64,000 nt of DNA from positions 22,878 to 86,877 of the forward strand of contig JALCBJ010000022.1 in NCBI GenBank assembly GCA_028066595.1, read 5' to 3'. The position numbers and the translations under genes are program-made. Source of the stretch: Thermoanaerobaculia bacterium. Lineage in GTDB: Bacteria > Acidobacteriota > Thermoanaerobaculia > Multivoradales > J023. Below are positions 26,370 to 35,318 of this stretch, one piece after another (the first letter of the stretch is position 1; each line of letters begins with the position of its first letter). The notes beneath the pieces were generated by a model, which worked only from the letters and a program-made list of their open reading frames with translations, did no database searches and was not told where the DNA came from.

Positions 26370-27101
26370 ATGCAGAAAGTGCGAAACCGTAGGCACGTGG
26401 GCCATGTCGTCGGACTGTGGCGCTACCCGGTCAAGTCGATGGGAGCGGAGGAATTGGCGGAAGTCGAAGTGTCCTGGCACGGCTTCGCCGGGGATCGGCG
26501 CTGGGCCTTCGTGCGAGAAGGCGTGGCACGCAGCGGATTCCCGTGGTTGACGCTGCGTCAGCGACCCGACATGAATCACTATCTCCCTTCGTTCGCCGAT
26601 GCGTCCCAACCGGACAAGTCGCCCACGGTGGTACGGACTCCGACCGGAGCTGTTCATGAGGTCACCGATGAGGCTCTCGCGGAGGAGCTCGCTCCCGGCG
26701 GCGCGCACGTGATCAAGCAGGATCGCGGCGTCTTCGACAGCTTCCCACTGTCCCTCATCACCACGCAGACGATTGCCCGACTCGGCGAGATGGTCGGCAG
26801 TGAGCTCGACGTCCTGCGCTTTCGCCCCAACATCCTCGTGGATGCTTCCGACGGGGCCCCTTTCGTAGAAGACGATTGGGTTGGCAGCGTCTTGCGGGTC
26901 GGCGACATGCGGATGCGCGTCGACAAACGCGACGGCCGGTGCGTCGTCATCACCATCGATCCCGTGAACCAGGAGCGCAAACCGGAGATCTTGCGCACGG
27001 TTGCTGGCGATCGTCAGGGATGCCTCGGCGTCTACGGCTCGATCGTGGAGCCAGGCCGTGTCGCGACGGACGATCTCGTGTTTGTCGAATCTCCGACCTG
27101 A
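26370..27101 (+). CDS. MOSC-domain protein
   Basis: 243 residues. 'VVGLWRYPVKSMGAEELAEV' is the MOSC N-terminal beta-barrel start, 'GFAGDRRWAFVRE' follows, then 'LRFRPNILVDASDGAPFVED' and 'GRCVVITIDPVNQERKPEIL' with the conserved cysteine that binds sulfur or molybdenum cofactor in MOSC proteins such as mARC and YcbX. Likely role is a cytoplasmic molybdenum-cofactor or sulfur-carrier enzyme. It stands alone, after a 215-bp spacer with no recognised element. Confidence 0.88.
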   Translation: MQKVRNRRHVGHVVGLWRYPVKSMGAEELAEVEVSWHGFAGDRRWAFVREGVARSGFPWLTLRQRPDMNHYLPSFADASQPDKSPTVVRTPTGAVHEVTDEALAEELAPGGAHVIKQDRGVFDSFPLSLITTQTIARLGEMVGSELDVLRFRPNILVDASDGAPFVEDDWVGSVLRVGDMRMRVDKRDGRCVVITIDPVNQERKPEILRTVAGDRQGCLGVYGSIVEPGRVATDDLVFVESPT

Positions 27102-27229
27102 CTGCCATCACGCCACCCGGGTTGCCTTTAACACTCCGTCGCTTGGGAGGGAGACTGCACTTCCTGTGGGGCTGAAACGGGCCGACCTCAGGACGGATTC
27201 CTATCCTGAGGGCAGAGCCTGCCTTTACA

Positions 27230-30200
27230 ATGCGGCGCATGCAAAGCTCCACCCGCGCGTCTCTCGCCCGTCTGCTGGCCCAGGCAGTCCTTTCCCTTCT
27301 GTTGCTCGGATCGCTGGCCTGCACCTCTATCGACCATGCAGGCTACGATCCGGCTGCAACGCCGCCGCCTCCGACTACGCCTCAAGCGGAGGCAGAGCCG
27401 GCAGCGACTCAGCCTGCCGCACCTCAGCCGGCCGCGCCTCAGCCGGCCGCGCAAGAAGTCGTAGAGACCGGGGAGTTCGACTTCTCCAACGCACCTCTCA
27501 AGGCTGCGATCCCCGTGGCGCCCGAGGTGCGCACCGGGGTCCTGGACAACGGTCTGCGTTTCTTCATTCGGAAGAACGAGAAGCCGGAGAACAGGGCGGA
27601 GCTGCGCTTGGCCATCAATGCGGGATCGATCCTGGAAGATGACGATCAGCTGGGGCTGGCGCATTTCTTGGAGCACATGGCCTTCAACGGTACGAAGAAC
27701 TTCGAGAAGCTGGAGCTGATCGACTACTTGCAGACGATCGGAATGAGGTTCGGGGCAGACGTGAATGCATACACCTCGTTCGACGAGACGGTGTACATGC
27801 TCACTATCCCGACAGACGACGAGGCGATCGTCGACAAGGCCTTCCTCATCCTCGCCGACTGGGCGGGACACGTTGCCCTGGATCCAGAAGAGATCGAAGC
27901 CGAACGAGGGGTCGTGGTCGAGGAGTGGCGCCTCAGCCGGGGCGCCGGCATGCGTCTCTTCGACAAGCAGTTGCCGATCCTCTTCCACGGATCGCTCTAC
28001 CCCGATCGGTTGCCTATCGGCACCAAGGAGAGTGTCGAGACGTCGCCACGCGAGGCCGTGGCCCGCTTCTACGAGGATTGGTACCGCCCCGATCTGATGG
28101 CGGTGATCGCTGTCGGCGACTTCGACGTCGATCAAGTGGAGGCAAGAATCCGCGAGGCCATGGCACCGTTGACCGGACCGGCCGAACCCAGAACACGAGA
28201 GGTCTTCGATATTCCCGGACACGAGGAGACGCTGGTCAGCCTGGAAACCGACAAGGAGCTGACGGCGACTCGGGTCACGGTGGCCTTCAAACATCCAGCG
28301 GAGCCCGAGGGCACCGTGAACGCCTACCGTCGCGGCTTGATCGAGGGCCTCCACACTTCGATGTTCAACTCGCGACTCGGCGAGATCGCGCAGAAGCCCA
28401 ACCCGCCCTTCATCGTCGCAGGCTCCAGCGTCCAGAGCCTGGGCCGAACCGACTTCACCTACAGCCTGGATGCACTCGCCGGCGACGGTCAAACCGAGTC
28501 AGCGCTGGAAGCTCTGCTCCTGGAGGCGGAACGGGTCGATCGGCACGGGTTCACCCAAAGTGAGCTGGAGCGTGCCAAGACCAATCTCCTGCGCGGCTAC
28601 CAGCAGTTGTTTCAGGAACGCGACAAGGCGCCGTCCGGTGCTTTCGCCGCAGAGTACGTCCGCCATTTCTTGCAGGGGGAGACCGTTCCCGGTATCGAGG
28701 GCGAGGTGGCACTGGCAGAGCGCTTCGTGCCCGGCATCACTCTCGACGAAGTCAACTCGCTAGGCAGCCGGTGGATCACGGAAGAAAATCGGGTGATTCT
28801 CGTGAGCGCTCCGGAGAAAGAGGACGTCGAGCTACCGGAAGAAGAGGCGGTACTGGCTATCTTTCAGGAGGTCGACCAACGGCAGGTGGATGCCTGGGTC
28901 GACGAGACGGTGGACCGGCCGCTGCTGACGGAAACCCCGACGCCCGGGCAGGTGACGGACAGCGAGAGCTTCGCAGAGCTCGGCGTCACCGAGTGGACGC
29001 TGTCGAACGGCGTGCGAGTGGTTCTCAAGCCGACCGATTTTCAGAACGACGAGATACTGTTTCGCGGCAACAGCCCGGGTGGAACGTCGTTGGTGCCGTT
29101 GGAGGATCTGGCCTCGGCTCGCTTCGCCACGGCCATCTTGGGCCAGAGTGGCGTCGGGGAGTTCGGAGCCGTGGAGCTCGGCAAAGCGCTCGCGGGCAAA
29201 GTGGCTCAAGCTGCGCCTTCCATCGGGGAGCTCGAGGAAGGCATCTCGGGATCCGCTGCGCCCGATGATCTGGAAACGGCACTCCAGCTCGCCTACCTGC
29301 ACTTTACCGCTCCGCGTTTGGACCCCGAAGCCGCAGGCAACTTCATCCAGCGCTACTCGGCCATCGTCGCGAATCGCAACCAACGGCCGGAGACGCTGTA
29401 CGTCGATGAGTTCCAGAAGCGGTTCACTCTCGATCATCCTCGCCGCCAGGCGGTGACCGTGGAAACGCTCCAGAGCGTCGAGCCTTCCAAGTCCCTGGAT
29501 ATCTACCGCAATCGCTTTGCCGACGCATCGGACTTCACGTTCTTTTTCGTCGGCAACTTCGACCTCGAAGCCATCCGGCCCTTGGTGGAGACCTACCTGG
29601 GCGGTCTGCCTTCCAGCGAGCGAGAAGAGACATGGAAAGATCCCGTAGTGGATCGTCCGGGTGGCGTCGTGACGTTCGAGGTCGAGGCCGGGATCGAGCC
29701 CAAGTCGAGGGTCCGGCTGGTCTTCCACGGCGAAAAGGAGTGGAGTCGAGAAGAGTCTTTCCTGGTCTCCAACCTGGCCAGAGTGCTGGAGATCCGCATG
29801 ATCGAGCTACTCCGGGAGAAGCTCGGCCTCACCTACGGCGTAGGCATCGGCGGAGGACTCAGCTGGCGTCCTGATCCCGAATACACCTTCAGCTTCTCGT
29901 TTGGTTGTAATCCAGACGAAGTAGACCGCATCGTCGGCGCCATGCTCGACGAGCTCAAGCGCATGGCCGACGAGGGCGTCGACCCTGAGCTTGTGGACAA
30001 GGTGAAGGCGAACCTGCAGCGCGAGCGCGAGGTACAGCTCAAGGAAAACTCGTTCTGGCTCGGCATCCTCGAGGCGTATTGGACTCGCGATACGGACCCG
30101 AATCTGATCCTCGCGTACGACGATCTGGTAGGGCTGCTAACGCCGGAGTCGATGCAGGCGACCCTGCGTACCTACCTCGACTTCGACCGCTACATCCTCG

Positions 30201-30259
30201 GGGTCATGGTTCCCGATCCAGAGGCAGTAGCGAGCTCGGCAGAGACGTCGAGACGCTGA
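27230..30259 (+). CDS. M16 family zinc metallopeptidase lipoprotein
   Basis: 1009 residues. Residues 1-31 are a lipoprotein signal ending L-L-G-S-L-A-C31, so the enzyme should be lipid-anchored in the envelope. A Pro/Ala/Gln linker (about 43-75) contains a short AAPQP repeat visible as tandem DNA. The catalytic M16 domain shows the inverted zinc motif H145-F-L-E148-H149 and the downstream E225 ('EAERGVVVEEWR'). The second M16 half (about 560-1000) lacks the HxxEH motif, as usual for the inactive partner, and carries 'LREKLGLTYGVGI'. It probably degrades peptides or processes proteins in the periplasm. Confidence 0.95.
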   Translation: MRRMQSSTRASLARLLAQAVLSLLLLGSLACTSIDHAGYDPAATPPPPTTPQAEAEPAATQPAAPQPAAPQPAAQEVVETGEFDFSNAPLKAAIPVAPEVRTGVLDNGLRFFIRKNEKPENRAELRLAINAGSILEDDDQLGLAHFLEHMAFNGTKNFEKLELIDYLQTIGMRFGADVNAYTSFDETVYMLTIPTDDEAIVDKAFLILADWAGHVALDPEEIEAERGVVVEEWRLSRGAGMRLFDKQLPILFHGSLYPDRLPIGTKESVETSPREAVARFYEDWYRPDLMAVIAVGDFDVDQVEARIREAMAPLTGPAEPRTREVFDIPGHEETLVSLETDKELTATRVTVAFKHPAEPEGTVNAYRRGLIEGLHTSMFNSRLGEIAQKPNPPFIVAGSSVQSLGRTDFTYSLDALAGDGQTESALEALLLEAERVDRHGFTQSELERAKTNLLRGYQQLFQERDKAPSGAFAAEYVRHFLQGETVPGIEGEVALAERFVPGITLDEVNSLGSRWITEENRVILVSAPEKEDVELPEEEAVLAIFQEVDQRQVDAWVDETVDRPLLTETPTPGQVTDSESFAELGVTEWTLSNGVRVVLKPTDFQNDEILFRGNSPGGTSLVPLEDLASARFATAILGQSGVGEFGAVELGKALAGKVAQAAPSIGELEEGISGSAAPDDLETALQLAYLHFTAPRLDPEAAGNFIQRYSAIVANRNQRPETLYVDEFQKRFTLDHPRRQAVTVETLQSVEPSKSLDIYRNRFADASDFTFFFVGNFDLEAIRPLVETYLGGLPSSEREETWKDPVVDRPGGVVTFEVEAGIEPKSRVRLVFHGEKEWSREESFLVSNLARVLEIRMIELLREKLGLTYGVGIGGGLSWRPDPEYTFSFSFGCNPDEVDRIVGAMLDELKRMADEGVDPELVDKVKANLQREREVQLKENSFWLGILEAYWTRDTDPNLILAYDDLVGLLTPESMQATLRTYLDFDRYILGVMVPDPEAVASSAETSRR

Positions 30260-30308
30260 GCGATGTCACACGGCGCATCTCGCTGATCGCGGCGAGGTGC
30301 GTCGGGCT

Positions 30309-30779
30309 TCATCCACGGGATCGTTGCCTCAGCCCCTCGTAGATGGCGACGGCCACGGCCGTCGATAGATTGAGCGATCTCACCACACCGTCACCGCGTC
30401 CTGGCATGGGCAGTCGGACCAGCCGATCGCGATGAATTTCCCGGATTTCGGTGGGCAAGCCTGTGGTTTCTCCACCAAAAACCAGCACCGAATCGGGTCC
30501 GAGATCCAGCTGCCAGAGCTCCGAATCGCCTTCGGCAGAGAAGAACCAAGGCCGACCCATCTCTTCCAGCTTCGGCGCCAGCGCCGGCCACGACGGCCAC
30601 ACCGTCGGCCGCACATATTCCCAATAGTCGAGACCGGCCCGGCGGACCCGGCGCTCATCCAGAGAGAAGCCGAGGGGTCGCACCAGATGGAGCTCTGCCC
30701 CGGTCGCCAAGCAGGTCCGCCCGACGTTGCCTGTATTCCAAGGGATCTCGGGCCCAACGAGAACGACATGCAAGCTCAT
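30309..30779 (-). CDS. trmL: tRNA (cytidine(34)-2'-O)-methyltransferase
   Basis: 156 residues, typical of single-domain SPOUT enzymes. 'LVGPEIPWNTGNVGRTCLAT' is motif 1, 'SVLVFGGETTGLPTEI' motif 2 and 'RLPMPGRGDGVVRSLNLSTAVAVAIYE' motif 3 of the trefoil-knot SAM site. It methylates the wobble nucleotide of tRNA-Leu isoacceptors using S-adenosylmethionine. It is convergent with the M16 gene (49-bp gap) and divergent from the propeller protein. Confidence 0.94.
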   Translation of the reverse strand: MSLHVVLVGPEIPWNTGNVGRTCLATGAELHLVRPLGFSLDERRVRRAGLDYWEYVRPTVWPSWPALAPKLEEMGRPWFFSAEGDSELWQLDLGPDSVLVFGGETTGLPTEIREIHRDRLVRLPMPGRGDGVVRSLNLSTAVAVAIYEGLRQRSRG

Positions 30780-31011
30780 CGGCCGATGCTAGTGTACGGT
30801 TGGACGATTTTCTTCCGCTTGTTTCGGGTCTTCTTGGCTCTGGACGTGTTGCTGTTCCTCCGAACACGCTGAGATTCCTCGGCAGGACCTCGAAGCTTCC
30901 GAGCTGTTCGCAGGTTTCTCGCCAAAGACCGCAAACTCCAGCACCGGAGATTCCGAGAGGACGAGTTAGGATCCTCCGGGATCCGCTCCCAACCATCTCG
31001 CGCGGAGAGCC

Positions 31012-32562
31012 ATGAACGCTACGCCATCCCACTCGACCCAGCCCCCCAGCATCCGCTGGTGGCCCGCCGCGGTGATCCTGCTACTCGCGGTCGGCAACGT
31101 CGTCCGCATCTGGCTGGGGGACGACTCAGACGCCCAGGCACAGACGATGAGAACGATCGGTACGGTTCTTCTGGCCTGCCTCCTCCTCGTGCTCTGGGTG
31201 ATGCTGGCCTCGAGGCTTCCGTGGCGGCGGCGATTGGCGGTTCTCGCAGCACTCGTCGTGGCCACAGGTTCGGCGGCCGTGCTATTCGAGATCGAAGGAG
31301 TCACAGGGAACCTGGTACCTATCGTCACCTGGAGATTCGGCGGCGAGCCGGTACTCGGAGAGCTCAGCGGAAGCGCGCAGACCGCCACGACGCCGTGGGA
31401 CTCGCCGCAGTTCCTCGGTCCCCGGCGCGACGGTGTCTTTCCGGACGCGGGCCTGTCGACCGACTGGGAATCCATGCCTCCCCGCGAGCTGTGGCGTCGC
31501 GAGGTCGGTGACGCCTGGTCTGGTTTTGCCGTGGTCGGCGAGACCGCCGTGACGATGGAGCAACGCCAAGGCGGCGAGTGGGTGGTGGCATACGTCCTGA
31601 AGTCGGGAGAGCCGCTGTGGAGCCATTCGATCGCCGAAGTCTACGAGTCGGTGATCGGCGGTCACGGACCACGGGCCACTCCGACGATCGCGGGCGGAAC
31701 GGTCTTCACCTACGGATCCAGTGGCGTGCTGCGCGCCCTGTCACTGGCCGACGGCCGGTTGCTCTGGCACCAGGACGTCCAACAAACCCATGGAGCCCGA
31801 ATACCGGAGTGGGGCTACGCAGGCTCCCCTCTCGTGACGCCCGATGGACTCGTCGTAGTGGTCGCGGGCGGCGACGGGCAACTGTTCGTCGCCTACGACG
31901 CCGAAACCGGTGAGAAGGCCTGGCAAGGTGGCAGCGACAGCGCCATGTACGCCTCCCCGGCCTGGATGGAGATCGGCGGAGTACCGCAAATCGTGACGCT
32001 GGGCGACGAGTTCGTCACATCCGTCGAGCCGAGGGCCGGGCGCACGTTATGGCAAGCAGAATTCGAGACCGGACATCCCAAGGTGGCTCAGCCCATGCAG
32101 CTGAAGGGCGATCTAGTGCTGGCCTCCGCAGGCTACGGCGTCGGCTCGAAGCTCTACCGAGTGTCGCCACCGGCCAGCGAAGGCGCAGCATGGAGTGTGG
32201 AGAAGCTCTGGGACAGCCCGCGGCTCAAATCGAAGTTCGCCAACTTCGTACAACGCGACGGCGTCATCTACGGGCTCGACGACGGTGTCCTTGTCGCGAT
32301 CGACCCTCAGACCGGCGAGCGTCACTGGAAGAAAGGTCGCTACGGTCACGGACAGATCCTGCTGGTGGGCGACACGATTCTGGTCCAGTCCGAAGACGGC
32401 GAGTTGCTGCTCGTCGAGGCCACGCCGGAGGAGCACCGTGAGCTGGCACGCATGACTGCCCTATCCGACAAGAGCTGGAACCAGCCGGCGCTGTCTGGCA
32501 GGTACCTCCTGGTACGCAACCACAAGGAAGCCGCAGTCTACGAGCTACCGATCGAGGGCTGA
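31012..32562 (+). CDS. Membrane-anchored PQQ-like beta-propeller protein
   Basis: 516 residues. Three membrane helices lie in the first ~100 residues (about 17-35, 48-66, 73-92), then a propeller with repeated strands of the PQQ-binding-like kind: 'GEPLWSHSIAEVYE', 'GRLLWHQDVQQTHG', 'GEKAWQGGSDSAMY', 'GRTLWQAEFETGHP', 'GERHWKKGRYGHGQ'. 'WDSPQFLGPRRDGVFP' before it is the usual opening of this group ('W-x-QFRGPxRDG'). It probably faces the periplasm; the role is unknown, and no dehydrogenase residues for true PQQ enzymes were seen. Confidence 0.9.
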   Translation: MNATPSHSTQPPSIRWWPAAVILLLAVGNVVRIWLGDDSDAQAQTMRTIGTVLLACLLLVLWVMLASRLPWRRRLAVLAALVVATGSAAVLFEIEGVTGNLVPIVTWRFGGEPVLGELSGSAQTATTPWDSPQFLGPRRDGVFPDAGLSTDWESMPPRELWRREVGDAWSGFAVVGETAVTMEQRQGGEWVVAYVLKSGEPLWSHSIAEVYESVIGGHGPRATPTIAGGTVFTYGSSGVLRALSLADGRLLWHQDVQQTHGARIPEWGYAGSPLVTPDGLVVVVAGGDGQLFVAYDAETGEKAWQGGSDSAMYASPAWMEIGGVPQIVTLGDEFVTSVEPRAGRTLWQAEFETGHPKVAQPMQLKGDLVLASAGYGVGSKLYRVSPPASEGAAWSVEKLWDSPRLKSKFANFVQRDGVIYGLDDGVLVAIDPQTGERHWKKGRYGHGQILLVGDTILVQSEDGELLLVEATPEEHRELARMTALSDKSWNQPALSGRYLLVRNHKEAAVYELPIEG

Positions 32563-32590
32563 GCACCCTGGCGAGCACCGAGCGGATCGT

Positions 32591-32896
32591 TCATCGAAGA
32601 GCGGCCTGACCCGGCAGTCCGTCCGATTCGGGGCAAAGAAGACCCAGGTCGAGCGCGAATCGGACGAGCTCTGCCCGGCTGCCGAGCTCGAGCTTGTCCG
32701 AAAGCCGATGGCGGTAGGTCTCGACGCTCTTGACGCTGACACCCAGATGTTCAGCGATCTCCCGATTGGTATAGCCGTAGGCAACTCCGCGCAGAACCTC
32801 TTGCTCGCGCTTCGAAAGAAGATCGTAGCTGCGGCGAAGTTGATCTCGCTGCTCCGGCCGAATGCCGTGGGCCTCGTTGCTGGCAGTTGGGTGCAT
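32591..32896 (-). CDS. Solo LuxR-type helix-turn-helix regulator
   Basis: 101 residues from the ATG at 32896, preceded by AGAGGA with an 8-base spacing; ATGs at 32980 and 32977 would give a longer form. 'LSKREQEVLRGVAYGYTNRE' followed by 'IAEHLGVSVKSVETYRHRLS' is the GerE/LuxR DNA-binding domain, complete. There is no receiver or autoinducer domain, so it is a stand-alone DNA-binding protein. It is divergent from carbamate kinase, and the 144 bp between start codons could hold its target site. Confidence 0.88.
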   Translation of the reverse strand: MHPTASNEAHGIRPEQRDQLRRSYDLLSKREQEVLRGVAYGYTNREIAEHLGVSVKSVETYRHRLSDKLELGSRAELVRFALDLGLLCPESDGLPGQAALR

Positions 32897-33040
32897 CGTT
32901 CGCGTCCTCTGGGGATCCGTCGGGCCTGGGCGAGCGCGGCTCGGCTCTCCCACAGCCAGTCTACGAATCCAGCGCATCATCGCTCCCACCCGGCGGGATA
33001 GGACGAGTACAATCTCCAATCTCTTCGACTGAGGACCGTC

Positions 33041-34126
33041 ATGGCACCCATGCACAATCCGCCCAGCTCCGGCCCCTCTCAACAGCGAACCGTCGACTCC
33101 CGAACCAATATTGGTGACATCGAGCCGCCGCACCGGAGAGTCGTAGTGGCTCTGGGTGGCAATGCCATCACTCAGCCGGGGGACGACGGCAGTGTCGCCA
33201 CCGACTACGCCAACTTGAAACGTAGCCTGCGTAGCGTGGTGGACCTGGTACGCCGCGGCTACGAGGTGGTGGTCACTCACGGCAACGGCCCACAGGTGGG
33301 CAACCAGATGTTGCGCGTGGAGCTGGCTCGGGGCCAGGCACCCGACTTGCCGCTCGATGTCATGGTCGCCGACCTCCAGGGCGGACTGGGGTACATGATC
33401 GAGCGGGTTCTGCGCAACAAGCTCCTACGCCAGGGCATCGACATGCCGGTCTGTGCGCTGCTGACGCTGGTGGAAGTGAGTGGTGATGATCCGGCGCTGC
33501 ACGAGCCTTCGAAATACGTCGGTCAGTTCTACGGCCAAGACGAGGTCGAGACGCTGGTGCGAGAGCGCGGGTGGAAGATGAAGGAAGACAAGGGCCGGGG
33601 CTGGCGAAGGGTCGTAGCGTCGCCCGACCCGGTCGCCATCGTCGAGAAGGATTTGATCGTCACCCTCATTTCCTCGGGTGCATTGGTCATCGTCACCGGC
33701 GGAGGTGGTATTCCGGTACGCCGCGACAGTGCTGGACTGTTGAAAGGCGTCGAGGCGGTCATCGACAAGGATCTGGCGTCTTCGGTCCTCGCCGCCGAAA
33801 TCGAGGCCTCGGAGCTTTTCATCCTCACCGGAGTCGAGCAGGTGGCGTTGCACTTCGGCACGGCGGACGAGGCACTCTTGTCGTCACTGACCGTCGAGGA
33901 AGCACGTACCTACCTGGCAGAGGGACACTTTCCCGTCGGAAGTATGGGACCCAAAATCGAAGCAGCGTGTCGTTTCGTCGAGAATGGTGGTGAACGTGCG
34001 CTGATCACCGACATTTTCACACTCGACCAGGCGTTGGCGGGCCGCACCGGCACATGGATCACGGCGGGCTCTCGCTCATCCCCTCCCCGACCTGGCTCCG
34101 GCGACGCTGTGGCAACAGTCGCCTGA
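33041..34126 (+). CDS. arcC: Carbamate kinase
   Basis: 361 residues; the core begins at about 33 with 'RVVVALGGNAITQPGDDG', so a ~32-residue N-terminal extension is predicted unless an alternative start is used. 'THGNGPQVGNQMLRVELARG', 'VTGGGGIPVRRDSAGLLKGV', 'VIDKDLASSVLA' and 'HFPVGSMGPKIEAACRFV' are the amino-acid-kinase and carbamate-kinase signatures. It catalyses carbamoyl phosphate plus ADP to ATP, carbamate, ammonia and CO2, commonly the last step of arginine deiminase or allantoin catabolism. No arcA, arcB or ureidoglycine genes adjoin it, so the pathway is unresolved. Confidence 0.95.
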   Translation: MAPMHNPPSSGPSQQRTVDSRTNIGDIEPPHRRVVVALGGNAITQPGDDGSVATDYANLKRSLRSVVDLVRRGYEVVVTHGNGPQVGNQMLRVELARGQAPDLPLDVMVADLQGGLGYMIERVLRNKLLRQGIDMPVCALLTLVEVSGDDPALHEPSKYVGQFYGQDEVETLVRERGWKMKEDKGRGWRRVVASPDPVAIVEKDLIVTLISSGALVIVTGGGGIPVRRDSAGLLKGVEAVIDKDLASSVLAAEIEASELFILTGVEQVALHFGTADEALLSSLTVEEARTYLAEGHFPVGSMGPKIEAACRFVENGGERALITDIFTLDQALAGRTGTWITAGSRSSPPRPGSGDAVATVA

Positions 34127-34239
34127 CACCTCGAGAGGAGTAAAGGCCTTACAGAACCCTTACGGCCGTTGGCCTCGCAAGGGGTGGGAACAAGCATAGG
34201 CTGGCGGTTGCGGTGTCACGAAAAACCCGCCATCGAGCC

Positions 34240-34623
34240 ATGCGTAAAGACAATATGAATGAGCCAGCCCGGAGCGACTCTCCCGACGCCCGCGCTTGGT
34301 GGACTCTCGCCGTAGTCGTCGCGGTGGTGTTGATCGCCTACCTAGGCCTCAGCGCCGGAAGGATGTCCTCCTCGAGGGACAGCGAACGGCCCGCGGTGGA
34401 CCAGCCCGTAGCAGGGGTCACCGAGAACGAGGAGAGCACCCCGACGCCCCGGCCGGGCGACACGACGGCGCTCAGCGAACCCTCGACCGACCCTGGATCC
34501 CAACCCTTGGACCCTCAGTTGCTCCGCGAATTCGGTGAGTTGGGAGTTCTGCCGGGTCTCCTCGGCGACTTCTCCGATATACCGGACTGTGACTTCGACG
34601 ACGCTCTCAGTACCTGCCAGTAA
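34240..34623 (+). CDS. Small membrane-anchored acidic protein
   Basis: 127 residues from the ATG at 34240 (34255 is an alternative). One membrane helix (about 20-40, 'WWTLAVVVAVVLIAYLGL') is followed by a Thr/Pro/Glu-rich stretch and an acidic C-terminus with two cysteines. No family is recognised. It is 11 bases upstream of the PDZ protein and heads the four-gene run to 39276, so an envelope role is inferred. Confidence 0.6.
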   Translation: MRKDNMNEPARSDSPDARAWWTLAVVVAVVLIAYLGLSAGRMSSSRDSERPAVDQPVAGVTENEESTPTPRPGDTTALSEPSTDPGSQPLDPQLLREFGELGVLPGLLGDFSDIPDCDFDDALSTCQ

Positions 34624-34634
34624 GGAACCTGTTC

Positions 34635-35210
34635 ATGACGATCAACTTTCGATCTGACCCAACCTCGAGTTTGCCCCGAGCCTTCGTCCTGGGTTTGTGT
34701 GCGCTCGTATGTCTTGCGCCCGCAACCTGGGCCGGGGAGGACTGCGCGTCCCTCGAGAGTTGCCCGTGCATGCTCGAGCTGGTGGAGTCCACCCTCGGAC
34801 GTGGTTGGGTCGGGATCTACTTTGAGAACGACGGCAGGGGTTATGTGGTCACGGAGGTGGTTCCCGGCGGCCCCGCCGAGATCGCGGGTTTGGAGCCCGG
34901 AGATCGGCTCGTGGCCATGGACGGCGTACCGATGTCGCGCAAGCACGAGAAGAACCTGGCCAAGATCTACCAACACATGATCCCTGGCGCCGAGCTCGTC
35001 TATACCGTCGAGCGCGACGGTCAGGAAGAGAAGGTTGCCGTCACCCTCGGCCGCTTGCCGGAGAAGATCCTCTCCATCTTCCTCGGGCAAAAGCTGATCG
35101 AGCGATACGTCCAGGCTACTGGCGAGGAGCTGAATCTACCGAAACCGCCTCCTGCACCCAAACCACCCAAACCCGGGAAGCAAAAAGCGCCCAGATCTGG
35201 AGGCCGATAG
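34635..35210 (+). CDS. Exported single-PDZ protein
   Basis: 191 residues. A signal peptide (about 1-33, ending A-T-W-A-G) leads to a short segment with three cysteines and one PDZ domain (about 55-140): 'RGYVVTEVVPGGPAEIAGLE' and 'GDRLVAMDGVPM' are the carboxylate-binding loop and strand. The C-terminal tail is rich in Pro and Lys. There is no protease domain, so it is a periplasmic binding or scaffold protein. An AAGGAA Shine-Dalgarno precedes it. It is the second gene of the operon with a GGDEF/EAL enzyme and an MMPL transporter. Confidence 0.75.
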   Translation: MTINFRSDPTSSLPRAFVLGLCALVCLAPATWAGEDCASLESCPCMLELVESTLGRGWVGIYFENDGRGYVVTEVVPGGPAEIAGLEPGDRLVAMDGVPMSRKHEKNLAKIYQHMIPGAELVYTVERDGQEEKVAVTLGRLPEKILSIFLGQKLIERYVQATGEELNLPKPPPAPKPPKPGKQKAPRSGGR

Positions 35211-35318
35211 CGCCGGAATATCTGGTAAGTTTCCCAGTACAAGCCTTCTCTTGTCGACGGCTGGTTCTGTCGTCCAGATCAGATCCAGTCGGATCCGCCC
35301 AACGAAACTGAATTGAAG

